Source: a bacterium | GTDB taxonomy: Bacteria > Pseudomonadota > Alphaproteobacteria > Rhizobiales > Xanthobacteraceae | DNA length: 21,040 nt | Direction of reading: 5' to 3' | Assembly (NCBI GenBank): GCA_029946075.1 | Contig: JAQSDT010000682.1 | Coordinates: forward strand, 1 to 21,040 | Shown here: positions 6,998 through 13,825 of the stretch, piece by piece | How positions within the stretch are numbered: the first letter of the stretch is position 1 | Layout of the letters: every line of letters starts with the position of its first letter | Position numbers and translations under genes: made by a program | The notes under the pieces: generated by a model | The model's database searches: none | What the model saw: the letters and a program-made list of their open reading frames with translations, nothing else | Told to the model about the DNA's origin: nothing

Positions 6998-8230
6998 TCA
7001 GCGCGCGAGCAACCGCTTGCAGGCATCGACGAAGACTTCCGCGCCGGTGACGATGTCGGCGTCCGCCGTGTTCTCGGTCCAGTGATGGCTGATGCCGCCG
7101 ATCGAGGGCACGAACAGCATGCCTGCCGGCATGATGGTGGCCAGCACCTGGGCGTCGTGGCCGGCGCCGCTTGGTATCCGGATCGATTTGCCCCCCGCAC
7201 AGGCCAGGCTCGCAGCTTCAATGGCCTGCTGGATCGTGCCGTCCATCATTGCCGGCGCGCCGGTGCGAAGGCGCTCGACGGCGACGCTGCAGCGGCCAGC
7301 CGCGGTGACGTCGTCGGCCATCGTGCGCAGCAGATCCTCGAGGCGCGCGATGACGGACGGATCGTCGTCGCGGATCTGGAACAGCATCTCGGCGGCGCCC
7401 GGGATGATGCTGGGCGCGCCGGGATCGAGCGTGATGCGGCCGGTGGTCCAGACCGTGCGCGGGCCGCATAGCGACGGAAAACGCTCGTCGATCCCGACGC
7501 AGAACCGCGCCAGCGCCAGCCCGGCATCCTTGCGCACGTCCATGCGGGTGGTGCCGGCGTGATTTTGTTCGCCGGTGAAACGGATGCGGTATTGCCAGAT
7601 CCCGACGATGGAGGTGACGACGCCGATCGAAAGCCCGCCGCCTTCGAGCGTCTGCCCCTGTTCGATATGCGCTTCGAGATAGCCGATGTGCCGCCCCGGC
7701 ACGGCGGCAACGCGCGGCCGGCCGGCCAGCCCGGCATCGTGCAGCGCCTCGCGCATCGGACGACCGCTGGTGCGATCGCGCGCGGCATCGATTTCCGCTT
7801 CGGTCAATGCGCCGACATAAGAGCGGCTGCCGAGGAAGCTTCCAAAATGGCCCTCCTCGTCGCACCAGGATGCGACTTCGACGGCGCCGCGCGTGTCGGG
7901 ATCGGGATTGATGACGCGCGCCGCTTCCAGCGCGTAGATGACGCCGAGCGGTCCGTCGAGCCAGCCGGCATAGTTCTGGCTTTCCAGATGAGAGCCCGCC
8001 AGCAGTTTGGGGCCCGGTTTGCTGCTGGTGCCGAGCACGTTGCCGATGCCGTCGATTTCGGCGGCAAGGCCCGCTTCGGGAAGTTTTTGCGCGAGCCATT
8101 GCAGCGAGCGCAAATGCGGTTCGGAGAAGGTCGGCTTGTGGACGCCGGTGTTGTGGGCGCCGATGGCGCGCAGGGCGTAGAGATCGGCAAGGACCCGGGC
8201 GCCGTTGGCGCGCAACATATTGTCTGACAT
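6998..8230 (-). CDS. M20 family Zn hydrolase (N-carbamoyl-L-amino acid hydrolase/allantoate amidohydrolase type)
   Basis: The 410-residue protein belongs to the M20 peptidase-like amidase/carbamoylase subfamily. Visible metal-site elements are H81 and D92 in GSHLESQNYAGWLDG, the Glu pair E125-E126 (WCDEEGHFGS), H188 (EAHIEQG) and H382 (GISHHWTENT); substrate/dimer segments NHAGTTRM (about 223-230) and GAGHDAQ (355-361) are typical. Enzymes of this group release ammonia or carbamate from N-carbamoyl amino acids, allantoate or ureidoglycolate. No hydantoinase, allantoinase or ureide gene is nearby, so the substrate cannot be fixed. The usual Asp in the G-S-H-x-D motif is Glu83 here. The start at 8230 has AGG about 10 bases upstream. 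Confidence 0.88.
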   Translation of the reverse strand: MSDNMLRANGARVLADLYALRAIGAHNTGVHKPTFSEPHLRSLQWLAQKLPEAGLAAEIDGIGNVLGTSSKPGPKLLAGSHLESQNYAGWLDGPLGVIYALEAARVINPDPDTRGAVEVASWCDEEGHFGSFLGSRSYVGALTEAEIDAARDRTSGRPMREALHDAGLAGRPRVAAVPGRHIGYLEAHIEQGQTLEGGGLSIGVVTSIVGIWQYRIRFTGEQNHAGTTRMDVRKDAGLALARFCVGIDERFPSLCGPRTVWTTGRITLDPGAPSIIPGAAEMLFQIRDDDPSVIARLEDLLRTMADDVTAAGRCSVAVERLRTGAPAMMDGTIQQAIEAASLACAGGKSIRIPSGAGHDAQVLATIMPAGMLFVPSIGGISHHWTENTADADIVTGAEVFVDACKRLLAR

Positions 8231-8281
8231 GGAATTTTACCTGTTACTCCGTAGTTCTCCGGAGTAGAACAAAGTTCCCGC

Positions 8282-8299
8282 AAGCAGGCCAGCCTGCTT
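8282..8299. repeat. Short inverted repeat (7-bp arms, CCAG loop)
   Basis: AAGCAGG and CCTGCTT flank a CCAG loop, directly at the 3' end of the small membrane gene and about 50 bases upstream of the M20 hydrolase. It lacks a T-tract, so it could be a weak mRNA 3' end or a chance palindrome. Confidence 0.3.
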
Positions 8300-8412
8300 C
8301 ATCCCGCCGCCAGCACTGCCAACACAATAATGACCAGCCAGCCGACGATGACCACCGCCGTCACCGCGCCGGCAACGATCCTGGCCTTCTCCTTGAAGGT
8401 GTAGTCGTTCAT
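8299..8412 (-). CDS. 37-residue membrane microprotein
   Basis: An ATG at 8412 opens a 37-codon frame: a charged start (MNDYTFKEKARI) followed by one long hydrophobic helix (residues about 13-35, Val/Ala/Ile/Leu-rich) and a Gly end. Amphipathic charged start plus single span is the usual build of bacterial inner-membrane microproteins. It lies between the upstream unrecognised membrane protein and the M20 hydrolase on the same strand. The Shine-Dalgarno sequence is weak, which lowers confidence; the sharp hydrophobicity and GC-rich third positions argue that it is real. No function can be assigned. Confidence 0.55.
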   Translation of the reverse strand: MNDYTFKEKARIVAGAVTAVVIVGWLVIIVLAVLAAG

Positions 8413-8501
8413 CCCGGTACCGCTGAGGATGGTAGGGCAGTTCACTATAGCAGCCGTCGGCAAGACCGGAATGGAGACCGGAATGACGATCGGTTGATGG
8501 C

Positions 8502-9059
8502 TCAGAGCGTTGCAAACCCGTCCGCGACGGTCGCCGCGCCGAGGAGCAGGGCGATCGTGCCGAGTGCAACGAGGGCCTTGATGGCTTTCCAGATCGCACC
8601 GTCAGGCGCGATCGGAATTCCGAACTGCACGAGCTTGTCGAGAAGCCCGATCGAAATGATCGCGACCGCGCCGGCGAGCAGGGCGGCGCCGCCGACGGCC
8701 GGCCAGGACGTGACCGACAGCAGCCACGACGACAGCCACGCCGGCGCCGCGTCTTTCCAGTGTCCGAGCAGAACGCCGCATCCGGACAGGAATGCAAAAC
8801 ACTTGATGAATTCCGGGCCGAAGGTGTCGGGGACGAACCGTATCCCGACTTTCTCGAGCGTCCATTCGATGAATTCATCGTCGGTGAAAAACAACAGCGC
8901 GCCGAGCGCGAGCGGAAACCAGGAACGGAAAATCAAGGCGATGACGCCGTAGAAAATCAGGTCGCGGAAGAAACGCCGCACGTATTCCCTGCCGCCGGCC
9001 TGCGAGAGCATGGCAGCGAATTCTCCGCGGCCGTCTCCGATGAAATCCTGCATCGCCAT
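8502..9059 (-). CDS. Integral membrane protein, unknown family
   Basis: AGGAGG lies 5 bases before the ATG at 9059, giving a 185-residue product. The first 30 residues are hydrophilic (GDGRGEFAAMLSQAGGREYVRR) and probably cytoplasmic; hydrophobic spans follow at about 32-57 (DLIFYGVIALIF..FPLALGALLFF), 88-99, 110-146 and 158-178, suggesting four to five helices. I recognise no domain or catalytic motif. Length, strong ribosome binding site and consistent hydrophobic pattern make coding secure. The next gene downstream on the strand is the 37-residue microprotein after about 90 bases. Confidence 0.75.
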   Translation of the reverse strand: MAMQDFIGDGRGEFAAMLSQAGGREYVRRFFRDLIFYGVIALIFRSWFPLALGALLFFTDDEFIEWTLEKVGIRFVPDTFGPEFIKCFAFLSGCGVLLGHWKDAAPAWLSSWLLSVTSWPAVGGAALLAGAVAIISIGLLDKLVQFGIPIAPDGAIWKAIKALVALGTIALLLGAATVADGFATL

Positions 9060-9271
9060 GGAGGCCTCCTCGGGCCAGCGGATTGCGGCCGAAGCAGACA
9101 TTGGTCGAACGCAGGGGCAGGATGGGTTCATTGCGCGCCCAAAAGGATTCTTGCAAAATCCGGGATCGGCAATGGGGAAGATTCTGACGCTCCCTGGCGG
9201 GGTAATTATTTTTCGTAATTTCAATGGCTTGATAGCCGGTTTGGCGCTCGTGACATTACGATGCTTCCTGA

Positions 9272-10123
9272 TGTCGTTCTGGATCGCGATCGTGCAAGTA
9301 TGGCGGCTCGCAGACCACGGACGGCAACACGACACTCGGCTCCAACAACACGACCAGCCGCATCGCAGGCACCGCGGTCGGCGCCGATTACCGTATCTCG
9401 CCGAATACGCTGGCAGGCTTTGCGCTGGCGGGCGGTGGTACGAACTTCAATGTTACGAACGGTCTTGGCTCCGGCCGCTCCGACCTGTTCCAGGCCGGCG
9501 CCTTCATCCGGCACAATGCGGGTGCGGCGTATCTCTCCGGCGCGCTGGCCTATGGCTGGCAGGACATCACCACCAACCGCACCGTGACGGTCGCCGGCAT
9601 CGATCAGTTGCGCGCGGCGTTCAATGCCAATGCGTGGTCCGGCCGCGTTGAAGGCGGCTATCGCTTCGTTAGCCCACGGATGGGCGGGGTGGGCATCACG
9701 CCTTATGCCGCAGGACAGTTCACCACCTTCGATCTGCCGGCCTATGCCGAGCAGGCGGTAACCGGCGTCAACACCTTTGCGCTGGCCTACGCATCGAAGA
9801 GTGTCACTGATACGCGCAGCGAACTCGGCCTTCGCAGCGACAAATCATATGCGATGGCGGACGGAATCGTCACGCTGCGGGGGCGCCTGGCATGGGCGCA
9901 TGATTTCAATCCCGGCCGCAATATCGGTGCGACGTTCCAGACGCTGCCGGGCGCATCCTTTGTCGTTGGTGGCGCCGCGCAAGCCACGGACTCCGCGCTC
10001 GTCACCGCTTCTGCCGAAAAGAAATGGCTGAGCGGCTGGTCCGCCGCCGCCACCTTCGAAGGCGAGTTCTCTCAAGTCACCACCAGCTACGCCGGCAAAG
10101 GCGTCGCGCGGTATGCGTGGTGA
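9272..10123 (+). pseudogene. Autotransporter beta-barrel domain remnant (5'-truncated)
   Basis: From about 9299 to 10123 one frame encodes roughly 275 residues typical of the C-terminal autotransporter barrel (AIDA/BrkA-like): Gly/Ala/aromatic-alternating strands such as ADYRISPNTLAGFALAGGGTN, SGALAYGWQDITT and GGYRFVSPRMGGVGITPYAAG, ending in an aromatic C-terminus (VARYAW) as barrel proteins do for BAM insertion. The frame is open only from 9272 (a TGA precedes), has no ATG/GTG near its beginning, no signal peptide and no passenger domain. The first GTG in frame is at 9584, already inside the barrel. The similarity stops abruptly around 9299, as if a deletion removed the 5' part. A 179-residue product from 9584 would be secretion-incompetent, so I call a pseudogene. 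Confidence 0.75.
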
Positions 10124-10412
10124 GGTGACGACTTCCGGTTTTGGCCCATCGGCGACATTGGAACTGAACCCGCAAAAGTCAGCTATCGGACGACGAGCGG
10201 ACGTGGCCGAGATGCGTCTCACAGGGGCGAATAGGAGGACGCGTCAAACATAAACGCTGGATTTCTTTTCAAGAGTCGCCCGTCACCCGAACGTCAGTCG
10301 GACCGGTAGGCACTCGAAGCGCACAGATGTACGCGGTGCTTCTGCTCGACTAATTGTTCGCACCGCAATCAGTCATTTGCCAAGCGGGCGTCCGGGATCG
10401 CCCAGTAAAGCC

Positions 10413-11249
10413 TCAATCGTAGAAGCCGGGCGCCATCGTCAGGCTGTCGCGCTGCGCCTTGTCGTGATTGATCCAGAGTTGCGCCTTTTCCTTCGCCATG
10501 ATGTCGGCCATGCGCTGCATTGAAGCCACCGTCCTGTCCTTGTCGACATTCATGGACGGTACGCCTCGATTTTCCCAATTGGATTTGAAGTGAACGGCGT
10601 CGCCCGAGAGCAGGATCGCGCCGGTCTTTGGCAGCTTGACCAGTAAGGATTGATGTCCCGGCGTGTGGCCGGGCGTCGAGATGATCACGATGCTTCCGTC
10701 GCCGAACACGTCCTTGTCGCCTTCGAGCTTTGTCACCGGATGCTCGGGCTTGATGCGCCCGACGCCGAGGGGACTGGGCCATTCATATTCCAGCTTTTGC
10801 ATCAACAACATTGACTGCGGGAACAGTGTGATGTTGCCGATGTGATCAGGGTGGGTGTGGGACACCGCGACGTATTTGATATCAGCGGGCTTGACCCCGA
10901 GTTGATCGAGCTGGGAGATAAGCGTCTTTGGCCGCTTCCAGTGGGTCGCGCTGGGATCCGCTGGTTTCTGACCATCAGGCATGGCTGAGATCGCGTCAGT
11001 GACACCGGTATCCCAGAGCAGCCAGCCTTGGGCGTGCTTGATCAGATAGCAGCTGTCGACAAAGTCCATCGACTTGCCGACGTTCACGCCTGGAGACCAG
11101 CGCGAGATGTCGCCAGCAACTCCTTCACCGCAATTGAGGATGTAGAGCCGCTCGGTCCCCGGCTTGGCCTGGGCGTAGCTCGGTTGGCTGAAGAGTACGC
11201 TCAGCGACGCAAGGCAGGATGCGGCGGCGATGGTAGACCGTCTGATCAT
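10413..11249 (-). CDS. Exported metallo-beta-lactamase-fold hydrolase, N-acyl homoserine lactonase type
   Basis: The 278-residue product has a signal peptide (residues about 1-28, ending SYAQA), then an MBL fold. Zinc-site residues are H131, H133, D135, H136 (HTHPDH), H199 in TPGHTPGHQ, D217 (SGDA) and H262 (NHD). The order and spacing, and the phrase TPGHTPGHQSLLV, resemble the AiiA/AttM lactonase group, which opens acyl-homoserine lactone rings and can quench quorum sensing; sequence alone cannot exclude another lactone or ester substrate. A periplasmic location is unusual for AiiA itself. ATG 11249 is chosen since GGGAG lies 7 bases upstream and it places the signal peptide correctly; an earlier in-frame start at 11273 adds eight residues without support. 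Gene stands alone. Confidence 0.85.
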   Translation of the reverse strand: MIRRSTIAAASCLASLSVLFSQPSYAQAKPGTERLYILNCGEGVAGDISRWSPGVNVGKSMDFVDSCYLIKHAQGWLLWDTGVTDAISAMPDGQKPADPSATHWKRPKTLISQLDQLGVKPADIKYVAVSHTHPDHIGNITLFPQSMLLMQKLEYEWPSPLGVGRIKPEHPVTKLEGDKDVFGDGSIVIISTPGHTPGHQSLLVKLPKTGAILLSGDAVHFKSNWENRGVPSMNVDKDRTVASMQRMADIMAKEKAQLWINHDKAQRDSLTMAPGFYD

Positions 11250-11513
11250 GGGGCTACTCCCTTGAACCGGCATTACCAGATGAAATCCGGGACCACATGG
11301 ACTGTGGCAGACTGCAGGGTTTTCGTCACGACCTCTACATCCGCTTCGGATCGAGGGCTATGTGGAAACGCGAACCAGCCGACAACGCGCGGAATTGGCC
11401 TCCGACATTGTCGGCCTAAGTCCAAGGCGCGCGCGAGCGTTAAATCTTGAGGTGAGGATCCAGCTTTTGTGGTTTGCGAAAAGCGGATTGCAATCAAATC
11501 GATTTTTGAGCTT

Positions 11514-11588
11514 TGGCGCTCCCTAGCGGAATCGAACCGCTCTCTCCACCGTGAAAGGGTGGCGTCCTAACCGATAGACGAAGGGAGC
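11514..11588 (-). tRNA. tRNA-Glu (anticodon UUC)
   Basis: The minus strand folds into a full cloverleaf: acceptor GCTCCCT/AGGGAGC (11588-11582 with 11524-11518), D-arm with GGTTAGGAC, anticodon stem CCACC/GGTGG around loop CTTTCAC (anticodon TTC), and T-arm AGCGG-TTCGATT-CCGCT. The discriminator is G at 11517 and CCA is encoded (11516-11514). Structure is intact, so it should be functional. Confidence 0.96.
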
Positions 11589-11676
11589 AAAACAACCGGG
11601 AAATCAATGCTTTATGGGCAGGATGTACCGTGTTGGCCGCCTTGCGTCCGGGTAGGACGATCTGGCGACGGGCGAA

Positions 11677-11705
11677 CGTATAGTGGCGTTTGGCCGGGCG
11701 GGCAA
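11677..11705 (-). promoter_or_regulatory. Candidate promoter of tRNA-Glu
   Basis: TTGCCC (11705-11700) and TATACG (11682-11677) on the minus strand are spaced by 17 bases, about 90 bases upstream of the mature tRNA 5' end. The -35 overlaps the plus-strand hairpin at 11685-11720. Confidence 0.45.
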
Positions 11706-11727
11706 GCCGCCCGAAACGCCCTTTTTG
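11685..11727 (+). terminator. Hairpin with T-tract upstream of the PilZ gene
   Basis: On the plus strand GGCGTTT (11685-11691) pairs with AAACGCC (11714-11720), and an inner GGGCGG/CCGCCC stem (11696-11701 with 11707-11712) closes a GCAAG loop; five T residues follow at 11722-11726. It has intrinsic-terminator form, but no plus-strand gene lies upstream, so it either ends an unseen transcript or acts as a leader element for the PilZ gene at 11837. Confidence 0.5.
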
Positions 11728-11778
11728 CGGTCCGTTTCGATCCCCGGAGTGGCGCCGCGGTCCGCAAAAAAACGGACC
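11722..11778. repeat. Nested inverted repeats in the PilZ gene leader
   Basis: TTTTTGCGGTCCG (11722-11734) and CGGTCCGCAAAAA (11758-11770) form a 13-bp inverted repeat with one mismatch. The right arm can instead fold locally as GGTCCG/CGGACC (11759-11764 with 11773-11778) around an A-rich loop. The two folds exclude each other. Confidence 0.5.
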
Positions 11779-11836
11779 CGGCCTGCAACGGTTTCTAAAG
11801 CTGGATGCTCTACGGCTACGACAGGGGAACCTTGAT

Positions 11837-12097
11837 ATGGCTATGTTCAGCACCAAAAAACGCGAAGTTCGCAAATCCGTGCGCCAGCCCGGCTGGATCA
11901 CGCTCGATGGCGGCTTTGCCGCGCGTCCGTGCGTGGTGCAGGACCTTTCGACGACCGGTGCCAAGGTCACGATCGAGGATTCCAACTCGCTGCCGGCCAA
12001 GCTGCGCCTGGCGTTTTCACGCGATGCCCGCAACGGCCAGCCCTGCGAAGTGGTCTGGCGCCGCGGCAAATCGGTCGGCGTCAAGTTCGTCCGCTAG
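11837..12097 (+). CDS. PilZ domain protein (c-di-GMP receptor type)
   Basis: The 86-residue protein is a single PilZ domain. The c-di-GMP binding signature is intact: R12xxxR16 (RKSVR) near the N-terminus and D36xSxxG41 (DLSTTG) on the following strand; the rest alternates beta strands (ARPCVVQD, AKLRLAFSR, CEVVWRRGKSVGVKFV). Such one-domain proteins sense cyclic di-GMP and act by protein-protein contact on motility, adhesion or polysaccharide export; no target is apparent nearby. ATG 11837 matches the usual short N-terminus; AGGGG lies about 10 bases upstream. A longer in-frame opening back to 11690 crosses the leader hairpins and is unlikely to be translated. Confidence 0.9.
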   Translation: MAMFSTKKREVRKSVRQPGWITLDGGFAARPCVVQDLSTTGAKVTIEDSNSLPAKLRLAFSRDARNGQPCEVVWRRGKSVGVKFVR

Positions 12098-12128
12098 CTC
12101 CCTTCCGCGAATGGCGATACAAGGCGGG

Positions 12129-12371
12129 ATGCGAACCATCCTGCTTGCGATCATCGGCGCTGTGTTACTCGCGTTCTGTGCCTTCGCCGAACCGCCGCGT
12201 CTGCCGAATTCGGACGCCACGTCCAAACAGCTTCCCCTGAAGGGCGCCGCGTCGCCGAGTGCCTGCGCGCAATATGGCGCGGGCTTCGTCAGGGTCGAGG
12301 GCACGCAGACCTGTGTGAAGGTCGGCGGCGCCGTCAGCGTCGGCGCCGGTGCGTCCACCGGCTCGCGCTAG
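12129..12371 (+). CDS. Small exported protein with Porin_2-like motif
   Basis: The 80-residue product starts with a signal peptide (residues 1-20, hydrophobic core ILLAIIGAVLLAFCAFA). Mature residues contain CAQYGAGFVRVEGTQTCVKVGG, split here as two pieces, CAQYGAGFVRVEGT and QTCVKVGG; this closely resembles the first strand region of alphaproteobacterial Porin_2 proteins (C-x-x-Y-G-A-G-F...G-T-x-T-C-x-K-x-G-G). A complete porin would be over 400 residues, so this is a stand-alone mini-protein, not a pore. The two cysteines probably form a disulfide. ATG 12111 is an alternative start (86 residues). It follows the PilZ gene by about 30 bases and may share its transcript. Its stop codon overlaps the convergent GST stop in a CTAG. 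Confidence 0.7.
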   Translation: MRTILLAIIGAVLLAFCAFAEPPRLPNSDATSKQLPLKGAASPSACAQYGAGFVRVEGTQTCVKVGGAVSVGAGASTGSR

Positions 12372-13015
12372 GTCATCGGCGCCGAGAGGTGTTGAGCGAA
12401 GCCGCGGCGGGACGCGAACTGCGCGAACCAGCGTTCGAGGTTCGGCAGTTTCGGCTTGGTAACGCCTTCCACGCCGAACCAGCGGCGCGCAAAGGCGCCG
12501 AGCGCGATATCGGCGATGGTGAACTGGTCGCCCTCGATGAAACGCCGCGTCGCCAGTTGCGCCTCGGGGATCTTCCACACCACGGCCTCGGCGTCGGCGT
12601 CCTTCTGGATCGTGACCATGTCGCGCTTCTCGGGTGGCGTGCGCACCAGCGCCCAGAACACGGGACGATCGACCGGCTGCAGCGTCGACAGCGTCCAGTC
12701 GAGCCAGCGGTCGACGGCAGCGCGAGATTTCGGGTCGGCGGGATAGATCGGCGAGCCGGCGCCGTGCGCCATGCAGAGATAGCGCATCACCGAATTGGAT
12801 TCCCATAGCACGTAATCGCCCTCGACCAGCGTCGGTACGCGGCCGTTCGGGTTCATGGCGAGGTAGGGCGCTTCGGTGTTCTTGCCGAACTGCATGCCGG
12901 CGTCGATGCGCTCATAGGCGATGCCGAGTTCGGTCAGGCACCACAGCACTTTCTGCACGTTGACCGAATTGGCCCGGCCCCAGATCGTGAGTTGTTGTTT
13001 GTCGTTATCAGCCAC
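12368..13015 (-). CDS. Glutathione S-transferase family protein
   Basis: The 215-residue length is typical for a cytosolic GST. Residues about 8-87 form the thioredoxin-like domain (LTIWGRANSVNVQKVLW with the candidate catalytic Ser17, NPNGRVPTLVEGD with the cis-Pro, and WESNSVMRYL for glutathione gamma-glutamyl binding); the rest is the helical domain with FTIADIALG (N-capping box). GSTs conjugate or reduce electrophiles with glutathione; the substrate is unknown. It begins with GTG at 13015, with GGGAG about 9 bases upstream. Glyoxalase I, another glutathione-using enzyme, lies 350 bases upstream on the same strand, but a separate gene and terminator intervene, so this is not one operon. 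Stop codon overlaps the facing gene. Confidence 0.92.
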   Translation of the reverse strand: MADNDKQQLTIWGRANSVNVQKVLWCLTELGIAYERIDAGMQFGKNTEAPYLAMNPNGRVPTLVEGDYVLWESNSVMRYLCMAHGAGSPIYPADPKSRAAVDRWLDWTLSTLQPVDRPVFWALVRTPPEKRDMVTIQKDADAEAVVWKIPEAQLATRRFIEGDQFTIADIALGAFARRWFGVEGVTKPKLPNLERWFAQFASRRGFAQHLSAPMT

Positions 13016-13101
13016 GAATGTTCGCTCCCGCTATTCTCTTGTGAAGCGTTCATAGCCGAACGTCGGGGAAAAAGCGCCAATCCCGCGCGGCATCGGCCAA
13101 T

Positions 13102-13139
13102 AAAAAATCAGGCCCCGCCGCAATGCGGCGAAGCCTGAT
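13102..13139 (-). terminator. Intrinsic terminator after the 26-residue gene
   Basis: On the minus strand ATCAGGC/GCCTGAT (outer, 13139-13133 with 13113-13107) and CGCCGC/GCGGCG (inner, 13130-13125 with 13121-13116) form a two-part stem followed by a run of T (13106-13102). It lies 24 bases after the microprotein stop and separates it from the GST gene. Confidence 0.85.
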
Positions 13140-13162
13140 ATCAACGCAGGTTTTTCGACCGG

Positions 13163-13243
13163 TCAGCGGCCGAAAAACAACCACAACAGCAGAATGATCG
13201 GAATCGGCACGCCGAGCAGCCACAGCAGAAGTCCTCGTCCCAT
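13163..13243 (-). CDS. 26-residue membrane microprotein
   Basis: ATG 13243 is preceded by AGGAGG with 6 bases spacing, one of the best ribosome binding sites in the window. The product is almost wholly one hydrophobic helix: start MGRGLLLWLLGVP, a Pro-Ile-Pro kink, then a Leu/Ile/Trp-rich end with FFGR. Arg residues at both ends suit a membrane anchor. A dedicated intrinsic terminator follows. I do not know its function; it resembles short conserved membrane peptides of rhizobia. The longer in-frame reading from 13369 lacks a ribosome binding site and hydrophobic character, so the short form is preferred. Confidence 0.72.
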   Translation of the reverse strand: MGRGLLLWLLGVPIPIILLLWLFFGR

Positions 13244-13372
13244 TTTAGCCTCCTCAAGATTTGATCGAGGAGGGAACGTGTCACCAGGTGACAGGTTCCT
13301 GGGCGGAATTTGGCTCAAGCGGTGGAACGTTTCGTCATCCTGAATTTGCGTGACTGTGGAATCTTGCAACGG

Positions 13373-13825
13373 CTACCAGTGGCCGATGTTCGGCATCGAC
13401 GCCCACGGCTCCGCCGGCGGCTTCGGCGCGCCCTTCTGCAACAGTTCGATCGACTGCAGGTCCGGCGAGCGAACGAAAGCCATGTTGCCGTCGCGCGGTG
13501 GCCGGTTGATGGTGACGCCGGCCTTCATCAACCGGTCGCAGGTCGCGTAGATGTCGTCGACCTCGTAGGCGAGGTGACCGAAATGACGGTCCTCGCCGTA
13601 TTTCTCCTCGTCCCAGTTGTAGGTGAGCTCGACCAGCGGCGCGCCGCGGTTCTGCGGTGCCGCCTTGAACAGGCCCTCGTCCTCGGCCGCGCACAGGAAC
13701 ACCAGCGTGAACCGGCCCTTGTCGTTGTCGATGCGGCGCACTTCCTTCAGCCCCATCGCATCCTGCCAAAACTTCATCGCGACATCGAGATTGCGGACGC
13801 GCAGCATGGTGTGAAGGTATCGCAT
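13373..13825 (-). CDS. gloA: Lactoylglutathione lyase (glyoxalase I)
   Basis: Glyoxalase I isomerises the hemithioacetal of methylglyoxal and glutathione to S-lactoylglutathione, removing the toxic by-product of triose metabolism. The 150-residue product begins MRYLHTMLRV, nearly identical to the E. coli enzyme, and keeps all four metal ligands of the two beta-alpha-beta3 modules: H5, E66 (VELTYNW), H84 (FGHLAYEV) and E127 (SIELLQ). The spacing matches the Ni-type bacterial form with a short insertion at 47-60. About 15 extra C-terminal residues (PPAEPWASMPNIGHW) are unusual relative to E. coli but common in alphaproteobacteria. GGGAG lies about 9 bases upstream of the ATG. It is transcribed alone, with the 26-residue gene downstream on the same strand. 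Confidence 0.95.
   Translation of the reverse strand: MRYLHTMLRVRNLDVAMKFWQDAMGLKEVRRIDNDKGRFTLVFLCAAEDEGLFKAAPQNRGAPLVELTYNWDEEKYGEDRHFGHLAYEVDDIYATCDRLMKAGVTINRPPRDGNMAFVRSPDLQSIELLQKGAPKPPAEPWASMPNIGHW

Noticed and set aside
10124..10412. Gene-free interval after the autotransporter remnant
   Set aside because: Searched for a small gene or mobile-element end; found no credible frame, repeat or terminator.
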